64,000 bases of DNA from Methylobrevis albus (GCF_015904235.1 NZ_JADZLT010000052.1:230402-294401); one strand, 5' to 3'. Positions 45,193 to 54,120 are shown, numbered from the stretch's first letter. Program-made: numbers and translations. Notes: a model not told the origin generated them from the letters alone.

Positions 45193-45797
45193 TGCCCGAT
45201 GGCTCCATAAAAAACGAAACGTCCAAGCGCATCGGCAGATGCAGAGGGCATCGACGAGAACGCCGCACCGATCGCAGCGGACTCGCGGAAGGCATAGCGA
45301 TCGGCGACCATCTCGATAACCGCCTGCCTGATTCCGGCTGGCACGTCTTCGGGATCATCCCCGTACCCAGTCACGAATTCGACCCGAACCGCATCCGGTC
45401 CGGGCGCTGCTGATGGCCAGGTCTTGCCTCTCGCCGGCGATATAAACGCATGATCGGAACCGGCACCGATTAGTAAATATTCGCTGTCCGGAAGTATTAT
45501 AGATGCTCCTGAGGGGTGATCGTAGGTAATCGATGCGATCGATTGAACGGGGGGCAACGGTAGTTTAATGAAGGCTGGGAAGCCATCAAGCAACAGTTCC
45601 CACGATTGAGTGATAAGGCAACGGCAGAGAATGCCGCCATATCCATCAAGATAATCCGTCGCCGCATCAACATATGCGTTGATTAGAGCATGGTCGATAG
45701 GCTGGTCGTCCTCGCCAAGATTGACCCGCAAATGCTCATATACGGTCGGCAGACCGACGGGAAACGATGCCGGAGAGTTTTTGCGAATCATTCTCAT
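45189..45797 (-). CDS. Head-tail connector protein (gp6-like, DUF3168-neighbour type)
   Basis: 202 residues; MRM start at 45797 or MIRKN at 45791. The gp6 connector pattern is visible: VNLGEDDQPIDHALINAYVDAATDYLDGYGGILCRCLITQSWELLLDGF, LPLPPVQSIASITY, VEFVTGYGDDPEDVPAGIRQAVIEMVADRYAFRE. It forms a ring beneath the portal. Longer than HK97 gp6 but normal for alphaproteobacterial phages. Confidence 0.88.
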   Translation of the reverse strand: MRMIRKNSPASFPVGLPTVYEHLRVNLGEDDQPIDHALINAYVDAATDYLDGYGGILCRCLITQSWELLLDGFPAFIKLPLPPVQSIASITYDHPSGASIILPDSEYLLIGAGSDHAFISPARGKTWPSAAPGPDAVRVEFVTGYGDDPEDVPAGIRQAVIEMVADRYAFRESAAIGAAFSSMPSASADALGRFVFYGAIGQ

Positions 45798-45883
45798 CTT
45801 AAATTCTCTAATTTATTGAAACTCGCGCGACTGACAACGCGTCGGTCTCTTTCAAATATAGCCAGAGTCATCATGCCCCCCCT

Positions 45884-46246
45884 CTAAAGTCTAGACTTCG
45901 CAAAGCCTTGTTCACGACTTGTTCTTTGTGAGTGATGATGGCGGCAATACGCGCGCAGGTTGCTCCAATTCAAACGAAGACTTGTATCATTCTTGATTGA
46001 TACTATGTGATCAACTTCGGTCGCTTGTTCTTTACAGTATTCGTGCGAGCAAAGCGGGTTTGCCTTTAGGTATTTCGAACGTAGAGCACGCCATTCCGCA
46101 TTATATCCGCGTGCCGAAGCGCTAGGTCTTGTGGCATCGTAAGCCGCTCTAGCTTCTCGCTGGCGGGCAATCGCGCAAGGGCAATGCTGTCCGCTTTGAA
46201 CGGCGACCTTTCCACAATGGCAGATCGACCTAGGTTTGCTCGGCAT
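45884..46246 (-). CDS. HNH endonuclease
   Basis: 120 residues from ATG 46246. An N-terminal Cys/His cluster (ICHCGKVAVQSGQHCPC) is followed by the HNH core: NPLCSHEYCKEQATEVDHIVSIKND, NWSNLRAYCRHHHSQRTSRE. HNH proteins are needed with TerL for HK97-type cos cleavage, and they lie near terminase genes in cos phages and islands. Here it lies between connector and decoration genes. Confidence 0.92.
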   Translation of the reverse strand: MPSKPRSICHCGKVAVQSGQHCPCAIARQREARAAYDATRPSASARGYNAEWRALRSKYLKANPLCSHEYCKEQATEVDHIVSIKNDTSLRLNWSNLRAYCRHHHSQRTSREQGFAKSRL

Positions 46247-46312
46247 CGTTGCACCTGTACTAAAATGATGGCGGGTGATGCATCGAAAAGGAGGAAAACC
46301 CTGCACCACCCG

Positions 46313-46341
46313 GATGGATCAGACCCGCCGCCTGATCCATC
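46313..46341. other. Perfect 10-bp hairpin downstream of the capsid-region gene
   Basis: GATGGATCAG (46313-46322) and CTGATCCATC (46332-46341) form a perfect stem with a 9-nt loop in the 167-bp gap between the head-decoration-like gene and the HNH gene. No T-tract follows on the minus strand, so an RNA-processing, attenuation or packaging-site role is as likely as termination. Confidence 0.5.
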
Positions 46342-46413
46342 TTCCCGACCCGCCGGCTATACAGAGGATCGAGACCACCAGTTTCGCCGGGGAAGCACAC
46401 CCAGCGAATTCCA

Positions 46414-46800
46414 TCACGTCACCGGCGCATCAGCCGGATTGCCCTTGATCACCACGGCACCGGCCGCGATCGAGGTTCCGGAATTGAGCGTGAGCACCGT
46501 GCGGATGTACCTCTTGGTTCCGACATATCCGACCCGGTACACCGAAGCCGCTGCAAGAGCTGACGGGAACGTACCCACCAGATGAGCCGCCGCCACGTCG
46601 GTGAAGTCGCCGCCCGTCGTGGTGTCGGACTCTTGCAATTTCGGGGTGAAGTTGCCCGCAGAGACGATTGCGCCGGTGTTAATGACGACGGCAGCGCTGT
46701 TGAATCCGAGAAGATCGACGGCAGCGGATGTGTTGGTAGCGGTTAGGACAGCCGGGGCGACCACCTGAACCGCGCTTATGTTGGACGCTAGATCGCGCAT
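46414..46800 (-). CDS. Hypothetical phage head protein (decoration/fibre-like)
   Basis: 128 residues, beta-rich, Ala/Thr/Gly-rich (VAPAVLTATNTSAAVDLLGFNSAAVVINTGAI; GDFTDVAAAHLVGTF; RVGYVGTKRYIRTVL). Proteins with this pattern sit directly after the major capsid gene in many HK97-type alphaproteobacterial phages and are presumed head proteins. It lies 11 bp downstream of the capsid gene. No specific function can be shown. Confidence 0.75.
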   Translation of the reverse strand: MRDLASNISAVQVVAPAVLTATNTSAAVDLLGFNSAAVVINTGAIVSAGNFTPKLQESDTTTGGDFTDVAAAHLVGTFPSALAAASVYRVGYVGTKRYIRTVLTLNSGTSIAAGAVVIKGNPADAPVT

Positions 46801-46811
46801 TGATTCTCTCC

Positions 46812-47957
46812 TTAAGAGGTTGCGGTCTTCAGCTTGACGAAGCGAGCCAGCTGGATAACGCGACCACCGACACGACGGGTCGCATGAATTCTTGTGACTC
46901 CGCGACGTGCTTGCGTGTAGGGATCGGAGAGGATCGAGAGCGCAAGGCGATCCACGATGCGATATGCCGACCAGTCGCCGAATATGATGGGATAGGAGCC
47001 GTCCGCGATATCTGGCAAATCGACCATTTCGACCACCGGCTTGCCGAGGATGGTCTCCGGTTGGCCAGCGACATAGGCAGGCGACCAGAGGTAATTGTTC
47101 TGGCCATCCTTAAGCTTGCGCACGGCTGCTAGGGTTGAACCGTTCATGGCCCATGCGGCACCGGGCGCGTTCCGGTAGGCAGCGGGTAGCGAATAGAGCG
47201 TGTCGATAAGTTTATCGGCCGACAAGTTCGTCGCATGACCATTGACGACGTGGTCAATCGCGGTGTTCGTCATGATGCCCTCAGGCATTTTCGAACCAGT
47301 GCCGCTAATGAAAGCGATAGCTTCCTTGCGGCCGAAGTCTTCGGCAAGGGCAAGCCGCACTTCAGCTTCCGCAGCGCCGCCGCTATCGGCGAGAAGTTCA
47401 TTCGAGATGTCGACGAACGTCTGAATCTTATGGATGACGACTTCGGTCTGACCGAAGGTGATGTTGGATTCGTCCGCTTCCTCTAGTTCCCCCTCCCAAC
47501 TCGCGTTCGTGATCGACGTGCGGGTCGGGTACTTGACCGAAGGTGCGCCCGTGGTCCGAACGCTGGCGTAGGTCCGGATAGGGCTAAACTCAGTCAGCTC
47601 GCGGATAAATTCCGTGCTCATCTCGGCTGGTGCGAGGTAGCCGGCCTGCGGGTCATTACTGACAGTGAGCGCCCGAATTTCGTCCGCCGGCGTCTGGTTG
47701 CCGAGTCTCAGGTAGCTCGCAAACGCCCTGCGCTCGACCGTGCCATCACGGGTCTCAGTAGCGCCCGGCCGTGCAGCTCTAGTTTCGATAGCGTCGAGTC
47801 TCGCCTGCATTGCCCGAAGGTCGTTCTGGTTTTGTTCCCTAGCGGCAGTGGCGGCAGCGCGGAGCTCATCAACGGCCGCGACAGCGGCGCCGAGGTCTAG
47901 ATCGGCCGGGGTTTCGGTCTCTTCCGACCGTGTCTCTAGTGGTGTGTAAGGCTTCAT
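46812..47957 (-). CDS. HK97-family phage major capsid protein
   Basis: 381 residues. An N-terminal coiled delta domain (about 20-65: AAVAAVDELRAAATAAREQNQNDLRAMQARLDAIETR) precedes the HK97 fold: LTVSNDPQAGYLAPAEMSTEFIRELTEFSPIRTYASV, ASWEGELEEADES, AAWAMNGSTLAAVRKLKDGQNNYLW, LGKPVVEMVDLPDI, IIFGDWSAYRIVDR. Its start overlaps the protease stop (ATGA). Full length, so capsid assembly is plausible. Confidence 0.95.
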   Translation of the reverse strand: MKPYTPLETRSEETETPADLDLGAAVAAVDELRAAATAAREQNQNDLRAMQARLDAIETRAARPGATETRDGTVERRAFASYLRLGNQTPADEIRALTVSNDPQAGYLAPAEMSTEFIRELTEFSPIRTYASVRTTGAPSVKYPTRTSITNASWEGELEEADESNITFGQTEVVIHKIQTFVDISNELLADSGGAAEAEVRLALAEDFGRKEAIAFISGTGSKMPEGIMTNTAIDHVVNGHATNLSADKLIDTLYSLPAAYRNAPGAAWAMNGSTLAAVRKLKDGQNNYLWSPAYVAGQPETILGKPVVEMVDLPDIADGSYPIIFGDWSAYRIVDRLALSILSDPYTQARRGVTRIHATRRVGGRVIQLARFVKLKTATS

Positions 47958-48493
47958 TTCGTTAATCCTTTCAATGAATTAGTTACTGATTTCAGGGCGA
48001 CAATATACGTGCTAGCATCCGCAATGCTGCGAACGGAAGTGATGCGGGCGGAAGGGCTCGCCGGCAGCGGCACAATGGAGATTTCGGCGAGGTCTACGTC
48101 TCTCAGGACACGAACGCCGGCCGGATTTCGCTCGGCTTTGCGGGTGCTAAAGCCTATCGAGAGGCCAGACAGGGCACCTTCCCGGAGAAGCGCAAAGGTC
48201 TCGGCTCCTTTCACCGTCTCGCGAATGATGCGGCCACGGACCTTCAAGCCGCGCGAGTCCTCCTCAATCGACTCCCACACGCCGACGACATCTTGTCCGT
48301 GGTGGTAGAGCATCACCGGCCGGGTTCCGGAGGCGCGATGCTCGGCAAGGGAGCGACGAAAAGCACCGGGTGCGACGGTTTCGTTAAAAGAGGGGACGAC
48401 AACGTTGAAGACCGCCGCATAGCCCTCTATGCGACCTTCATCACCATCGAGACGGATTTCAGTAGGGCTTAAGGTGCGAGTTTCACGCGGCAT
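47954..48493 (-). CDS. HK97-family prohead protease
   Basis: 179 residues from ATG 48493. Herpesvirus-protease-like fold: IEGYAAVFNVV, FNETVAPGAFRRSL, VMLYHHGQDVVG with the catalytic His, LREGALSGLSIGFS with the catalytic Ser, and VDLAEISIVPLPASPSARI. It processes the capsid delta domain. It overlaps both neighbours. Confidence 0.94.
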   Translation of the reverse strand: MPRETRTLSPTEIRLDGDEGRIEGYAAVFNVVVPSFNETVAPGAFRRSLAEHRASGTRPVMLYHHGQDVVGVWESIEEDSRGLKVRGRIIRETVKGAETFALLREGALSGLSIGFSTRKAERNPAGVRVLRDVDLAEISIVPLPASPSARITSVRSIADASTYIVALKSVTNSLKGLTK

Positions 48494-48812
48494 CGGCTTT
48501 AGTCTCCGCATCGGCGGCAATCTCAGAGAAGCTTCGCCCATAGACCCGGCGGAAGAGTGCATCGAGAGCCGCATCTGCCGCCTGCCGCAGGCTAAAATCG
48601 GCCTTATCCAAATCGCCCGACCAAACCGAGCCGTCTGGGTTCCGCAGACCCTTCGCCAAGGCCAGGCGGATCGCTTCCGGCGCAAGGGTATCGAGCTTCG
48701 ACATGAAGGCGCCGACGTTCTCGCCGGTCTCTTTCTCAATCTCGATCAGAACCGAGAGAGGGAAATCAAGGCTAACGCCTGCGGAAATGAATTGTGCTTC
48801 AGTCTTCGCCAT
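48483..48812 (-). CDS. Hypothetical phage protein between portal and protease
   Basis: 109 residues from ATG 48812 (GTGGGA upstream; GTG 48821 alternative). Acidic and helical (LDFPLSVLIEIEKETGENVGAFMSKL; RLALAKGLRNPDGSVWSGDLDKADFSL; AALDALFRRVYG). Not recognised with confidence. Its general look recalls tail-assembly-chaperone-like or gene-transfer-agent proteins. Its position between portal and protease would suggest a head or scaffold role instead. Confidence 0.75.
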   Translation of the reverse strand: MAKTEAQFISAGVSLDFPLSVLIEIEKETGENVGAFMSKLDTLAPEAIRLALAKGLRNPDGSVWSGDLDKADFSLRQAADAALDALFRRVYGRSFSEIAADAETKADAA

Positions 48813-48834
48813 CGGTCCCACCGTTCATGTTCTG

Positions 48835-50010
48835 TTATTCTATACTAGAAGACTGGCCAGCTTGCAATATTAGTGCATCACCACCTTCGACGGGCGGCAG
48901 GTTTATTGCTCGTCTCGCTTCGTTAGGCGTCAGGAAACTTGTCCCTGTCGCGGTCTTAAGCGACGAATACAGAGCGGCAAGATTAGGTCTGACTAGATCG
49001 GCGACTTGGTGTTCAAGAAAGACTTCGCCAGCCTCCGACTCGTCGATCAGCACCCTAGAGAAAGCAAATTCTAGAGCCTCTAGCCATGGCAACAGACCAA
49101 ACGAAAGCCAGTTCTGCGCGCTTTCTTCTAGATTTCGCCAAACTGCACGAGAGTAGTCACCGACCAACGTCGGCGGTACCCGGAATGCACGCATGATCTC
49201 GGATTTTGCCTGAGACATCAGCTCCACGAACTGCATGTCTACGCTGCTGAAGGTCTGCTGAGAGAACTTGAATCTATCAGGTATTACAATCGTCTTACCT
49301 GAATTGTCGCCACTCGACTGCGCCTGTATTAGCTTGAGCACGTTATCCAGCTGCACGGGCGACATCGGTTTTTCTGACTCGGAGGTCAGTATACTCGCCG
49401 GTCTACCGCCTCGCGACATGAGATTGCTTTGGTACCGCGACATGGCTATGTCGAGCGAAATCGCTTCCGCAGCCTCTCGCGTGATGATTAGCGGTTTGTC
49501 GATCGTGCTGCCGGGAGTCAGAACATCGACGACATCGCTATAGTGATACGAAATTTCGCCACCGGACTTCTGCGATACGCGATAGACCGGTTCGATGTTG
49601 TCTATATCTACACGTACGGATCGCGGATCAACACGATGAAGCTCGCGAATGACGCCGTTTACGCGTGTCGCAATAGCAATACCACGCCCATATATTAGAG
49701 CATCATGAACTAGACGAACGCGAAGATCGGCAGAACTTGTCCACGGATTGGCATGATGCGAGAGAAGCGCAGATGCCCGATGCGACGAGTCTCGATCTCG
49801 CGATCCATCCGCCTGCCTCCGGAACACATGAAGCGGCAAGCCACCCGCTGTTTCCGATATAGCCCGCACACATGCAAGCGTCGTTGGCGACTTCAGTGCA
49901 GATGATCCGTCTACCGATATAGCACTTATCGTCGAAGATATCATCGGCATGAAATCTTCTATGCGCAATGTACGTTCTTCGCGATGGAAGAATTTATCGA
50001 AATATCCCAT
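48835..50010 (-). CDS. HK97-family phage portal protein
   Basis: 391 residues from ATG 50010 (TGATG overlap with the tape-measure stop; GTG 50013 alternative). Portal landmarks: SPTTLACVRAISETAGGLPLHVFR, LLSHHANPWTSSADLRVRLVHDALIYGRGIAI, HRVDPRSVRVDID, SRYQSNLMSRGGRPASIL, MSQAKSEIMRAFRVPPTLVGD and EESAQNWLSFGLLPWL. It forms the dodecameric DNA gate. Confidence 0.94.
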   Translation of the reverse strand: MGYFDKFFHREERTLRIEDFMPMISSTISAISVDGSSALKSPTTLACVRAISETAGGLPLHVFRRQADGSRDRDSSHRASALLSHHANPWTSSADLRVRLVHDALIYGRGIAIATRVNGVIRELHRVDPRSVRVDIDNIEPVYRVSQKSGGEISYHYSDVVDVLTPGSTIDKPLIITREAAEAISLDIAMSRYQSNLMSRGGRPASILTSESEKPMSPVQLDNVLKLIQAQSSGDNSGKTIVIPDRFKFSQQTFSSVDMQFVELMSQAKSEIMRAFRVPPTLVGDYSRAVWRNLEESAQNWLSFGLLPWLEALEFAFSRVLIDESEAGEVFLEHQVADLVRPNLAALYSSLKTATGTSFLTPNEARRAINLPPVEGGDALILQAGQSSSIE

Positions 50011-52736
50011 CACTTAATGCGCCTCTGGTGAACGAATTTAGCCTGATACGATCCAAAATTTCTCATTATGTCTTGTCGTGTCGCTTGGTTCGAAGCCGCA
50101 ATCTCGGCACGAACCTTAGGCCATACATCTTCAGTCACATTGCCCTGAATGATCGTATCGCCACCCTTGAAGCGGACGCCTGAAGCGGCGATCGGGGCCG
50201 CGTCGGATGCTCGGATGCCCGACATTGGCGAGGCAGGGACGGTCGGATTTCCGATCACGCCACCATTCGCGAACCCCGGAATCCCCGAATTGATCGCGGT
50301 AAGGAGCGGCAGGTTTTTGCGCGTCGCCTTCGCGTTGACGAGGAATTCGCCGTCCGAAACCCTCGCGAGGATCGAGTCAGAGCGTGGCCCGCCCGGTCCC
50401 TGAATCTTGCCACCGTCTGCGAAGCCGAGAATGCCACCGAGAAGGGAGCCGAGGAAGCCGAGCAAGCCGCCGCCGCCCGACCCGCCGCCGAGCGAGCCCG
50501 ATTTATAAAGCTCGTTCAATAGGTTAATGACGATTGGGATAAGGGACTTAAGCGCATCTCGCCACTCGAAGGTGCCGTTCACGATCGAGCCGAGGATATC
50601 GGTCCCGGCGTTGCCGAGCTGCTGCATGGCTGCATCGAGGGACTGTTGCGAGGATGCCGCTTGCTGCGCTGCCGCCTCAACGTTTGCCATTTCGGCCGCG
50701 AGGCCCTTGAGCTGCGCCGTCTGCTGAGGTGTGAGCGCGATCCCGGCTTGCTGCGCCTGCGCCATCAGCTCTTGCTCATGCCGCAACCGTGCCGCCTCGA
50801 TCGAGGTAAGCCCTAGCGCTTGCTTCTCTGCCGCCTGGGCGGCGATGAATTCCCGACTATTGCTGAGAATTTCGGCGTATCGATCCGCTTGATCACGTCC
50901 TGCCGACCATTGCGTTTCGAAGTCGGAATCTCGCTGCTGAGTGGTCGCGGCTTGGCTTTGGATGTGCCATGGCTCGTAATCCATCGGGAAGCCGAGGCCG
51001 AATTCCCCGGCGTTCGAATGGAACCAAGATCGAGCTTCATCCGTCCCGAACGACAGGTCGGCCGCGTTGCCCGCGTTGTGCTGACTCTTGCCCGGAGGAG
51101 CTACCCATTTCCGCGCGGCAGCTTCCGAGCCATACTTTTTCACCGCTTCATCGAAGAGCTGCGCTTGCCGTTCGAAGGATCGAAAGCCGCTTGTGATGGT
51201 GGTGGCCGCACGCACCGACTCAGGCGCCGCTGCAATCATCTCGGCAAGGGATTTTGAGAAGTCGCCAGAAAGACCCGTTACATGCGCCGCCGGCCGACCG
51301 GGTGCCAGTCGAGGAGTTAGGTATGCAGCGGAGTCGCGGGTCGCGGTCTCTCGATCAAGCGCCCGAAGCGCATCACTGCGCAGCGCGGTCGCCGCATTCA
51401 GCTCGCCGCCATTCCGCGCCTTCGAGGCGGCAGCTTGGAAGGCGGATTCGATCTTCGCTCTTGCATCGAGCTTCGCAAGATGGCCGGCGAGACCGGGGAT
51501 TTCACCCTGAAGGGATCGGATAGCTTCAGCATACGACTCGATCCCCTTTGCACCCGTGATTGCGGCATCTCCGGTCTTCGCAAGCGAGGATGCGAGGTCT
51601 TCGACTTTGGGCTTTGCGACCTGAGATTCCTTCCCGGCTTCGGTCGCGGCACCGTACCCGGCTCGCCTATCGAGAATATCCCGGAGCTTTTCGGCCTCTT
51701 CGGCGAGGGACTCGATAGCCTGTTCCTGCCGCTTGATCTCGCCGGCAAGGATCGGATTGCCGTCTGCGGACGCCTTCATGTCGGCTAGCTGGTCAATGAG
51801 CGCCTGCCGCTTCGAATAAATCGCGCCTAGCTCGCGTGTTATGTTCGCCGTCGTCTGTTCGTTGATCTCGGCAAATGAATTAAGGAAGTTCTGAAGTCCG
51901 ATGGCGGAATCGACTATTGCGCCCTTTAGGCGCGTCGATACGGTCGCCGCTATCTTGTTGAAGGCTCTATCGATCTCTGCCGCGCGCTCGATCACTTCGG
52001 AATCTAGCACAATACCTAGTCGGTTAGCCTCTTCGATCGTACTACGGATGCTCGCTGCGCCTCTGTCCACCAGCTCGACAAACCGTTCGCCGGCGCTGCC
52101 GCCGAAAAGTTCGTCACTTATGCGGATGCGCGCTGCCGTATTCAGATTTTCGAGTCGGCCAATGATCTCCACCAGCAAGGCAGACGGGTCTTTGAGCTTC
52201 TCTTTCAGCTCGCTAGCCGTATAACCCAGCCGCTGGAACGCTTCCGCTGCCGACCCGCCGCCGGTCTGAATCCATTCGTCGGCCCGGAGATTTAGCTCTT
52301 TCAGCCCATCGACTAGAGCGTCTACGCCGATCCGGTTTTGCTCCGCGACGAATCTAAGCTCTTGAAATGATTGAACAGAAACGCCAGCACGCTTCGCTTC
52401 GTCGCCGATCGTCGCCACACCGCGAGCGACTTCTCCAAGGCGCGTCACAATGCCGGTGACTCCACCTGCAACTATGCCCGCACCAAGCGACAACGCTGCC
52501 GTCTTCCCGAACGTGGCGAGCTTCCCGGACACTGACGAAATGGCATGATCGAGCCGGCGCGAACTGCCCTCTACCTGTTTCACCATGCCATCGAAGCGGC
52601 GCCCGAAGCCCTGCACCTTGCGTCCTGCATCGGCTTCAAACCGCGCAACCGTTGCACCAGACGAGGCTAGCGCCGTTTTCAGCCTCTGCGGATCGGCATC
52701 GAGACGGACGAGAATGCTGCCGACAGTCGCCGCCAT
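50010..52736 (-). CDS. Tape-measure-like tail protein with embedded M15 peptidase domain
   Basis: 908 residues. The N-terminus matches lambda-type tape-measure proteins (GSILVRLDADPQRLKTALASSGATVARFEADA, then LEQ-rich helices; EEAEKLRDILDRRAGYG). At about 500-600 an M15 D,D-carboxypeptidase-like domain is inserted: ITSGFRSFERQ, metal motif SQHNAGNAADL and PWHIQ. After a long helical segment a hydrophobic Gly-rich region follows, ending FADGGKIQGPGGPRSDSILARVSDGEFLVNA, the usual C-terminal tape-measure motif. It should set tail length and open peptidoglycan. No tail tube gene was found beside it. Confidence 0.88.
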   Translation of the reverse strand: MAATVGSILVRLDADPQRLKTALASSGATVARFEADAGRKVQGFGRRFDGMVKQVEGSSRRLDHAISSVSGKLATFGKTAALSLGAGIVAGGVTGIVTRLGEVARGVATIGDEAKRAGVSVQSFQELRFVAEQNRIGVDALVDGLKELNLRADEWIQTGGGSAAEAFQRLGYTASELKEKLKDPSALLVEIIGRLENLNTAARIRISDELFGGSAGERFVELVDRGAASIRSTIEEANRLGIVLDSEVIERAAEIDRAFNKIAATVSTRLKGAIVDSAIGLQNFLNSFAEINEQTTANITRELGAIYSKRQALIDQLADMKASADGNPILAGEIKRQEQAIESLAEEAEKLRDILDRRAGYGAATEAGKESQVAKPKVEDLASSLAKTGDAAITGAKGIESYAEAIRSLQGEIPGLAGHLAKLDARAKIESAFQAAASKARNGGELNAATALRSDALRALDRETATRDSAAYLTPRLAPGRPAAHVTGLSGDFSKSLAEMIAAAPESVRAATTITSGFRSFERQAQLFDEAVKKYGSEAAARKWVAPPGKSQHNAGNAADLSFGTDEARSWFHSNAGEFGLGFPMDYEPWHIQSQAATTQQRDSDFETQWSAGRDQADRYAEILSNSREFIAAQAAEKQALGLTSIEAARLRHEQELMAQAQQAGIALTPQQTAQLKGLAAEMANVEAAAQQAASSQQSLDAAMQQLGNAGTDILGSIVNGTFEWRDALKSLIPIVINLLNELYKSGSLGGGSGGGGLLGFLGSLLGGILGFADGGKIQGPGGPRSDSILARVSDGEFLVNAKATRKNLPLLTAINSGIPGFANGGVIGNPTVPASPMSGIRASDAAPIAASGVRFKGGDTIIQGNVTEDVWPKVRAEIAASNQATRQDIMRNFGSYQAKFVHQRRIK

Positions 52737-53302
52737 TATGACCGCGCCCAGATCGCGAGAAGCTGGCCAAGATCGAGGTATCGTTCAATCCCGATCCCGG
52801 TTGTCGTGTAGTTCACGATGTAGTCGGCCGACATGCCTTCCATAGTTCCCATCGGCCGCAGCGTAATCAGACCGCTACCAATACGAATTTCGTGCATCGC
52901 GACTAGCGATAAATTGTCGCCGATCGCGCCTTCATCGAAATCTTTTAGCAGGGCCGCAATGAATTTAATGATGGAATGACCATCGCGAAGCGCATTTACG
53001 CTTGGCAAATAGTACGGGACATTTCGAATGTTGCCCTTGGCAGGGGGGATTTTGCGCAATTCGGCGCAAAATGATTTCCGCAGCGCCTTCACGGTCGATG
53101 CCGAAGCGTCGTGCGAGTCGGTCATCAGCCGCGTAGCGAGGAATGCGGCGACGTGGTTCCGATCGAGATACGAAGTGTTCTTATACCCGACGTCTGGAAA
53201 AAACCCGGCAGCTCGCAAGGGTCGCGAGAAATGTCGTTCCTTCGACGTATTCGTCTTGAATGTCTCGGCTGCTGCAATGGATAGACTGAAGATTGTTCGC
53301 AT
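52736..53302 (-). CDS. Hypothetical phage protein
   Basis: 188 residues; stop overlaps the tape-measure start (TAATG). Not recognised. Polar, helical, with HVAAFLATRLMTDSHDASASTVKALRKSF and HSIIKFIAALLKDFDEGAIGDN. It lies where a tail-tube or chaperone gene would normally sit, but shows no such features. Probably translated as part of the late operon. Confidence 0.7.
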   Translation of the reverse strand: MRTIFSLSIAAAETFKTNTSKERHFSRPLRAAGFFPDVGYKNTSYLDRNHVAAFLATRLMTDSHDASASTVKALRKSFCAELRKIPPAKGNIRNVPYYLPSVNALRDGHSIIKFIAALLKDFDEGAIGDNLSLVAMHEIRIGSGLITLRPMGTMEGMSADYIVNYTTTGIGIERYLDLGQLLAIWARS

Positions 53303-53685
53303 ATCACTGACCGCTAGTTTATGTATCCCTAATACATTAAACTATAGCAGTGTCAAACCGTCAGTCATAATTGCAACTATAGCTGAGATGAAGGTTGCTT
53401 CGATACGCCGTTCCGAATGTCGATTTTGGCATAAAGCACGGGAATTCGATTCGGTCTGGCAATTATACGATCGCCGATCGCGGCAATACGCCGCCTCAAA
53501 TCCGATTGTAATTGTTTCGATGACTTACCCGGCCAAACTGGCCAGCGCAATTCTACGCTCTTTGATATCAATAACTTAGCGAGAAATCGCGACCTTGGCG
53601 GCATGGCAAAGCCGAGCGCTCGTCAGAGGATTCCCATAAGCCTTTGAAATATAACGAACCATTTTTGGATTGACCTGCACCGACA
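53303..53685. other. Gap at the head of the late operon with only doubtful ORFs
   Basis: 383 bp holding a 75-residue minus frame (53377-53604, MPPRSRFLAKLL) and an overlapping plus frame ending at 53579. Neither has a ribosome site or recognisable composition. An AT-rich stretch around 53310-53390 may hold the late promoter; no clear -35/-10 pair was settled. Confidence 0.4.
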
Positions 53686-53922
53686 TCAGCCCCCGTGCTC
53701 GTTTGCCGCCCGGACGATGAAACTCGCGACCCGGCGCGCCTCGGCGAAGGTCATGGCGCCGACCGACGTAGCCGATTTGTCATCTCGGAAGTAGAGCCAC
53801 GCTAGCCCCGTTCCATCGGCATCGCGCACCACGACGGCAGCTCCGAACTCGTTCACCGACCACGACCACGGCCGGCGGAAGCGGCGAGGCTGATGAGGGT
53901 CTGGAATCGGCTCGGCTGGCAT
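53686..53922 (-). CDS. Small hypothetical protein
   Basis: 78 residues: RRFRRPWSWSVNEFGAAVVVRDADGTGLAWLYFRDD...MTFAEARRVASFIVRAANEHGG. Small one-domain proteins of this kind recur in Hyphomicrobiales genomes and their phages, without known function. Higher G+C than the late operon and close to the right end, so it could be its first gene or an independent one. Confidence 0.6.
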   Translation of the reverse strand: MPAEPIPDPHQPRRFRRPWSWSVNEFGAAVVVRDADGTGLAWLYFRDDKSATSVGAMTFAEARRVASFIVRAANEHGG

Positions 53923-54055
53923 CTGCGCATATTGCCGGGGCAGGGCAGGGAGAGAAGTTCCTATTTTGTTCTATCTGCCGTTCGATCCATGCCGGCCTGA
54001 AGCCGACTGGCGATGGGTGCGAAGATCGCAATTATAATTGAGAGACGGTGCGCAG

Positions 54056-54075
54056 CGCACATATAGCGCACATCG
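54056..54075. repeat. Right-end CGCACAT repeats (probable integrase arm sites)
   Basis: CGCACATAT (54056-54064) and CGCACATCG (54067-54075) lie 46-65 bp inside the right att core and match the left-end nonamer at 37184 and 37196. In the circular form these would flank the core on both sides, as tyrosine-recombinase arm sites do. Confidence 0.6.
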
Positions 54076-54080
54076 CAAAG

Positions 54081-54114
54081 AAAAAGGGCTCGGCGGGGTA
54101 TCCGCTAAGCCCTT
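54081..54114 (-). terminator. Rho-independent terminator downstream of tRNA-Asn
   Basis: On the minus strand, AAGGGCT (complement of 54108-54114) pairs with AGCCCTT (complement of 54084-54090) and is followed by a T-run (54081-54085). It is carried by the element and replaces the original host terminator left at 36940-36972. Confidence 0.75.
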
Positions 54115-54120
54115 GAAAGC

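Noticed and set aside
53388..53579. Plus-strand 63-codon frame at the head of the late operon
   Set aside because: No ribosome site and opposite to the operon; the overlapping minus frame is no better, so the region is left without a gene.
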